DNA of 17,092 nt from an uncultured Clostridia bacterium (GTDB lineage Bacteria; Bacillota; Clostridia; UBA1381): the NCBI GenBank assembly GCA_934454035.1, contig CAKSFY010000040.1, forward strand, positions 1 to 17,092. The letters run 5' to 3'. A program made the position numbers and the translations under genes. This document shows, one piece after another, positions 13,957-17,092 of this stretch (the first letter of the stretch is position 1; every line of letters starts with the position of its first letter). The notes below the pieces were generated by a model. That model saw only the letters and a list, made by a program, of their open reading frames with translations. It had not been told where the DNA came from and made no database searches.

Positions 13957-16587
13957 ATGCTAAATAGAAATAAAATCGGACGCGCTGCATTGTCGATTGT
14001 TCTTGCCGTTGTGCTTGCGGCAGGCAATGCTGCGGCGGCAAAAATCGAAAAAATGAATGTTAAAATCGGCTATGAAGCGGATTTACTGGAAACTCTCGGC
14101 ATTATGAAAAACGATGATTCGGAAAAAGAATTATCAAGAGTTGATTTTATGCAGATGCTTAGTAAAATGCTGTTTTATAAAAGCGATACGGATTATACAA
14201 ATATTGCCTCGGGGCAAAAGTATTTTGATGATGTGGAAAACTATCATTATGCCGCTTCAAATATTGAAAGACTATATCAGCTCGGTGTTTTGTCCGGAGA
14301 CGGCGATTTGTATGCAAGACCTGACGACCCTGTAACCTATCCGGAGGCATATGTTATGATGCTTAATGCCGCAGGGTACGGAGCGATAGCTAAATCAAGC
14401 GGCGAATATCCCGAAAATTATATGGCTTTGGCGGCGGAAACAGAGCTTTCCAAAGATGTTGATACAAGCGGAAAAGTAACCAAAGCTTCTGCTGCAAAAA
14501 TGTTGGTTAATTTAATGGATGTTGAGGTTGTAAAAGCAAATTTAAACGAAAGTGTAAGTTATGAAAAAGACGAAAAATTCATGACCGAGAGAATGGGACT
14601 TAAAGTCTCTGAGGGTATACTGCAAGCGGCAGGCGATAAAAAAATCACAAATAAACATCTAGGCTTGAATGATGTCATTATCGATGGCACTGTTTATGAA
14701 AATAAATTCGAAAAAGCGGAAGATTTTGTGGGATTCAGAGTTAAATACTATTATGATGAAGACAATGCTTTTATATATGCCACACCGGTAAAAAATGTTA
14801 AGCTTACGGTTTCGGGTGAGGATATAGAGAATTACAGCAATAGAATTTATACATATACGGATGAAAATGAAAAAACAAAAAAGGCACGTATTGACACCAA
14901 TGTTGAATTGGTATATAACGGAAAATTAAGTGATGATGTAAGCAATTTCATCCCTGCTTACGGAGACATAACAATGATAGATAATGACTCTGACGGTTAT
15001 TATGAAGTTTTGTTTGTTGAAGATTATGATGCGGGCTGGATAGAAAGTATCGTAAATGATAACAGTACCATAACATTTAAAAATGCTTTGTCAACCGGTG
15101 AAACATCGGTAAGTCTGGAGGATTACGCAGAGTATGCGATTTATGACGAAAACGGCATGGAAACGGATTTTTCGCAGCTTTCAGATAACAGGCTTGTTAC
15201 AATACAACGCTGTAAAAAAGAAAAAATAAAGGTGTTTATAAACAATGAAAGCCTTACCGGTACGGTTGAGGATGTAAAAATCAATGAAAAATACAGCGAT
15301 GTAACGATTGACGGAGAAGTATACCGTATGAACATCAGAGCATATAAAAAATTATGGGAAAACAGGACGGGCGTAAAAGTTACGGTTTACTTCGATTCAA
15401 GAAATCAAATCAGCGCGGTAATAGGAAGTAGCGACGGCATGTGGATGTACGCATTTGTTATCACGGCAAAGCCGTATCAAGACAATGAGACGGACAGAAA
15501 AGCGGTTAAGCTCAAGATTTTAAATCAGAGCGGCGTGGTTGAAACTCATTTGATTACCGATGAAAAAATCAGAACAGACGGTGAAAAACATAAGCTTGAG
15601 GATGTGGTAAGTAAATTTCAAGGCAGCCAGCTCATAAGATATATGACGAAGGATTCGAAAATAACGGCAATTGATTTCCCGGAGGACAGAGCAATGACAT
15701 ATGATGGAGCAACCGCTTCCGCAAGCAGCAATAATACTTTGTTAAGACGTACAGCGGGGGATTTCATATACAGATCGTATTCTAACATCTTCAAAAGAAA
15801 TACAAAATCGAATGCCTTAGACGGTGAGATAGTTCCGAGAAATATGGATATTCCGGTATTCTATGTGCCGAAAGCGGAAGATATGGAAACGGCTTCGAAC
15901 GACTCATTTAACGTAAAGACTTTGAATGCAATGGCGGGAAATGTTGCAGGTAAATTCGAAGGCTACAGCTGCGGCAGTGATGACTTTTTTTGCGAGGCGA
16001 TTGTAGCCTATAATGTAAACGGATTTACTGCTTCGTCTGCGGATGCTCCTGTTATTATACGTGATATAAATCGAAGCGTTAACGATAATGATGAAGAGGT
16101 ATATAAAATTAACGGATATGTGCAAAGCACAGCGGTTGAGTACTATACGTCCACGAGGCTGAAAGGTGATATATCACAGCTTTTACAAAAAGGAGATATT
16201 GTAAGATTTGAAAGAGACAGTGACAATAAAATTGTAGATTATAAGCTTATTTATTCGGCGAGAGGCGGAGGTATAATTTCCGAAACAGCCGCAACCAATT
16301 ATAAATTTGATGAAGGCAATGCCGAAAGGTATGTAGTCGGTTATGCAAAGGATATTCGTGACGGAGTAATGCAACTGAATAACTGGGATGACGATTATCC
16401 GGAGTTTTATAAAGCAAGCGCTATTACATGCGTGTTGATTTTTGATCCGGCGAAAAAGAAAAACGGTATTGTTGTCGGAGATGTAAACGACATTATTACA
16501 AAAAAAATATCTGTCGGTAACTATGACAAGGTCATTGTCTTTACACATTATACCGAGCCGAGGTGTGTGTGGGTTATAAAAAGATAA
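13957..16587 (+). CDS. Large exported protein with degenerate N-terminal SLH-like repeats
   Basis: This 876-residue protein has a signal peptide (about 1-27, ending in an Ala-rich stretch). Three SLH-like units span about 36-190, in which the TRAE position reads SRVD (60-63), TYPE (127-130) and TKAS (175-178). The fold is recognisable through paired motifs such as YFDDVENYHYAASNIERLYQLGVLSGDGD, parts of which match SLH helix patterns, but the binding motif is eroded. The remaining 680 or so residues are beta-rich and acidic, with several short repeated strand patterns (for example VTIDGEVYRM and DGTVYENKF), and match no enzyme I recognise. GGGAGG at 13940-13945 gives the start, 18 bases after the upstream gene. 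It could be an S-layer-like structural protein or a surface partner of the SLH protein just upstream. Wall binding is uncertain because the motifs are degenerate. The specific function is unknown. Confidence 0.8.
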   Translation: MLNRNKIGRAALSIVLAVVLAAGNAAAAKIEKMNVKIGYEADLLETLGIMKNDDSEKELSRVDFMQMLSKMLFYKSDTDYTNIASGQKYFDDVENYHYAASNIERLYQLGVLSGDGDLYARPDDPVTYPEAYVMMLNAAGYGAIAKSSGEYPENYMALAAETELSKDVDTSGKVTKASAAKMLVNLMDVEVVKANLNESVSYEKDEKFMTERMGLKVSEGILQAAGDKKITNKHLGLNDVIIDGTVYENKFEKAEDFVGFRVKYYYDEDNAFIYATPVKNVKLTVSGEDIENYSNRIYTYTDENEKTKKARIDTNVELVYNGKLSDDVSNFIPAYGDITMIDNDSDGYYEVLFVEDYDAGWIESIVNDNSTITFKNALSTGETSVSLEDYAEYAIYDENGMETDFSQLSDNRLVTIQRCKKEKIKVFINNESLTGTVEDVKINEKYSDVTIDGEVYRMNIRAYKKLWENRTGVKVTVYFDSRNQISAVIGSSDGMWMYAFVITAKPYQDNETDRKAVKLKILNQSGVVETHLITDEKIRTDGEKHKLEDVVSKFQGSQLIRYMTKDSKITAIDFPEDRAMTYDGATASASSNNTLLRRTAGDFIYRSYSNIFKRNTKSNALDGEIVPRNMDIPVFYVPKAEDMETASNDSFNVKTLNAMAGNVAGKFEGYSCGSDDFFCEAIVAYNVNGFTASSADAPVIIRDINRSVNDNDEEVYKINGYVQSTAVEYYTSTRLKGDISQLLQKGDIVRFERDSDNKIVDYKLIYSARGGGIISETAATNYKFDEGNAERYVVGYAKDIRDGVMQLNNWDDDYPEFYKASAITCVLIFDPAKKKNGIVVGDVNDIITKKISVGNYDKVIVFTHYTEPRCVWVIKR

Positions 16588-16597
16588 AAGCAATAAC

Positions 16598-16667
16598 GGG
16601 TCGGAGCAAAGACCCTAAAAGGAGCCACAGCAAAAATTATTGTTTTTTGCTGCAGCTCCTTGCTGTG
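16598..16667 (+). promoter_or_regulatory. Tandem hairpins with alternative pairing before the alpha-mannosidase gene
   Basis: A short hairpin (16598-16602 with 16611-16615, GGGTC/GACCC) is followed by a larger one. In the larger, 16619-16625 pairs with 16655-16661, and 16628-16636 pairs with 16644-16652 around a 2x2 internal loop. An alternative pairing of CACAGCAA (16626-16633) with TTGCTGTG (16660-16667) excludes part of the large hairpin. Two competing folds between genes suggest partial termination or attenuation before the next gene. The T run lies inside the stem and not after it, so it is not a textbook terminator. Confidence 0.45.
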
Positions 16668-16701
16668 CTTTAAAAGCTTAATTGCATTTGGGAGGAAATA
16701 C

Positions 16702-17092
16702 ATGAATAAATTTATAAAAGATAAAATCAGAATTACAATAGATAATATCGGCTCACGCATGAAAAAAAATATTTGCGAAATTTCGGAAGTGAAGTACATG
16801 GAATGCGGATATAAGGAGAGCGCTGAGCTTCCCGGCATTGACGCAAATTGGAAAAGCTTAAAAAGAGGGGATTTTGTAGGCGGCAGAGACAGGCATTATT
16901 GGCTGAGCTGTGAGATAAAGACTCCGTGTACGGAGAATGATGAAGAAGTAGTGCTGGAAATGATAACGGGAAGCAGGGGAACATGGGACTTGGAAAATCC
17001 GCAGGGACTGCTTTATCTTGACGGAAAAATGGTTCAGGGCTTTGACATAAATCACCGATATGCTTATCTGGAAAGTGACAGACAGTATAATG
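16702..17092 (+). CDS. GH38 alpha-mannosidase, N-terminal fragment (cut by window end)
   Basis: An open frame from ATG 16702 runs without a stop to the last base, giving about 130 residues. GGGAGG at 16690-16695 precedes the start by six bases. The sequence matches the N-terminal accessory domain of GH38 alpha-mannosidases: a WLSCEI strand, then ENPQGLLYLDGKMVQGFDINHR (about 101-122), equivalent to the family's LVYVDGK-x-GxDxNHRE region. There is no signal peptide, so the enzyme should be cytoplasmic. GH38 enzymes remove alpha-linked mannose from oligosaccharides with a zinc-dependent retaining mechanism; the catalytic domain lies beyond the window. As part of the locus it would process mannose-containing oligosaccharides brought in by the transporter. 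It is 114 bases from the upstream gene, with possible attenuating hairpins between, so its expression may be uncoupled in part. Confidence 0.82.
   Translation, partial: MNKFIKDKIRITIDNIGSRMKKNICEISEVKYMECGYKESAELPGIDANWKSLKRGDFVGGRDRHYWLSCEIKTPCTENDEEVVLEMITGSRGTWDLENPQGLLYLDGKMVQGFDINHRYAYLESDRQYN

Noticed and set aside
1..17092. CRISPR arrays, tRNA or rRNA genes, complete insertion sequences
   Set aside because: No regularly spaced direct repeats, no recognisable tRNA cloverleaf, no rRNA motif and no transposase were seen on either strand.

Overview
The window looks like chromosome from an AT-rich, spore-forming member of the Clostridia, probably an uncultured gut or anaerobic lineage. The support is a clear SpoIIID sporulation regulator, strong AGGAGG-type ribosome binding sites, S-layer-homology (SLH) cell-wall anchors and a lipoprotein sugar-binding protein. 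I cannot name a genus from the sequence.

Left part (1-1974). spoIIID lies on the minus strand with a sigma-E-like promoter and a long hairpin at its 3' end. A 343-base gap follows, holding a strong orphan hairpin and a sequence resembling a transposon end. Next is an AraC-family regulator on the minus strand, driven by a consensus sigma-A promoter (TTGACA, 17 bases, TATAAT). The 323-base divergent region also holds an extended -10 element facing right and a 12-base perfect palindrome shortly before the first rightward gene.

Right part (1975-17092). Seven genes read rightwards with short gaps, which suggests one surface glycan-utilisation locus: (1) a secreted protein of four beta-sandwich repeats plus a Big2 Ig-like domain, split by an apparent one-base frameshift near 3396-3420; (2) a 1061-residue secreted clan GH-A glycoside hydrolase; (3) an ABC-type sugar-binding lipoprotein; (4) a 1072-residue paralogue of the hydrolase; (5) a 540-residue protein with three C-terminal SLH domains; (6) an 876-residue exported protein with degenerate N-terminal SLH-like repeats; (7) the start of a cytoplasmic GH38 alpha-mannosidase, cut by the window end.

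Inferred working model: the AraC protein senses a sugar or cell-surface cue and controls the divergent locus. The two large hydrolases, each wrapped in carbohydrate-binding-like modules, cut a polysaccharide or glycoprotein glycan outside the cell. The SLH proteins hold something at the cell wall, the lipoprotein captures the released oligosaccharide, and the intracellular alpha-mannosidase trims it. The alpha-mannosidase points to a mannose-containing substrate, but this is not proven. No ABC permease genes lie between these genes, so the lipoprotein depends on permeases encoded elsewhere.
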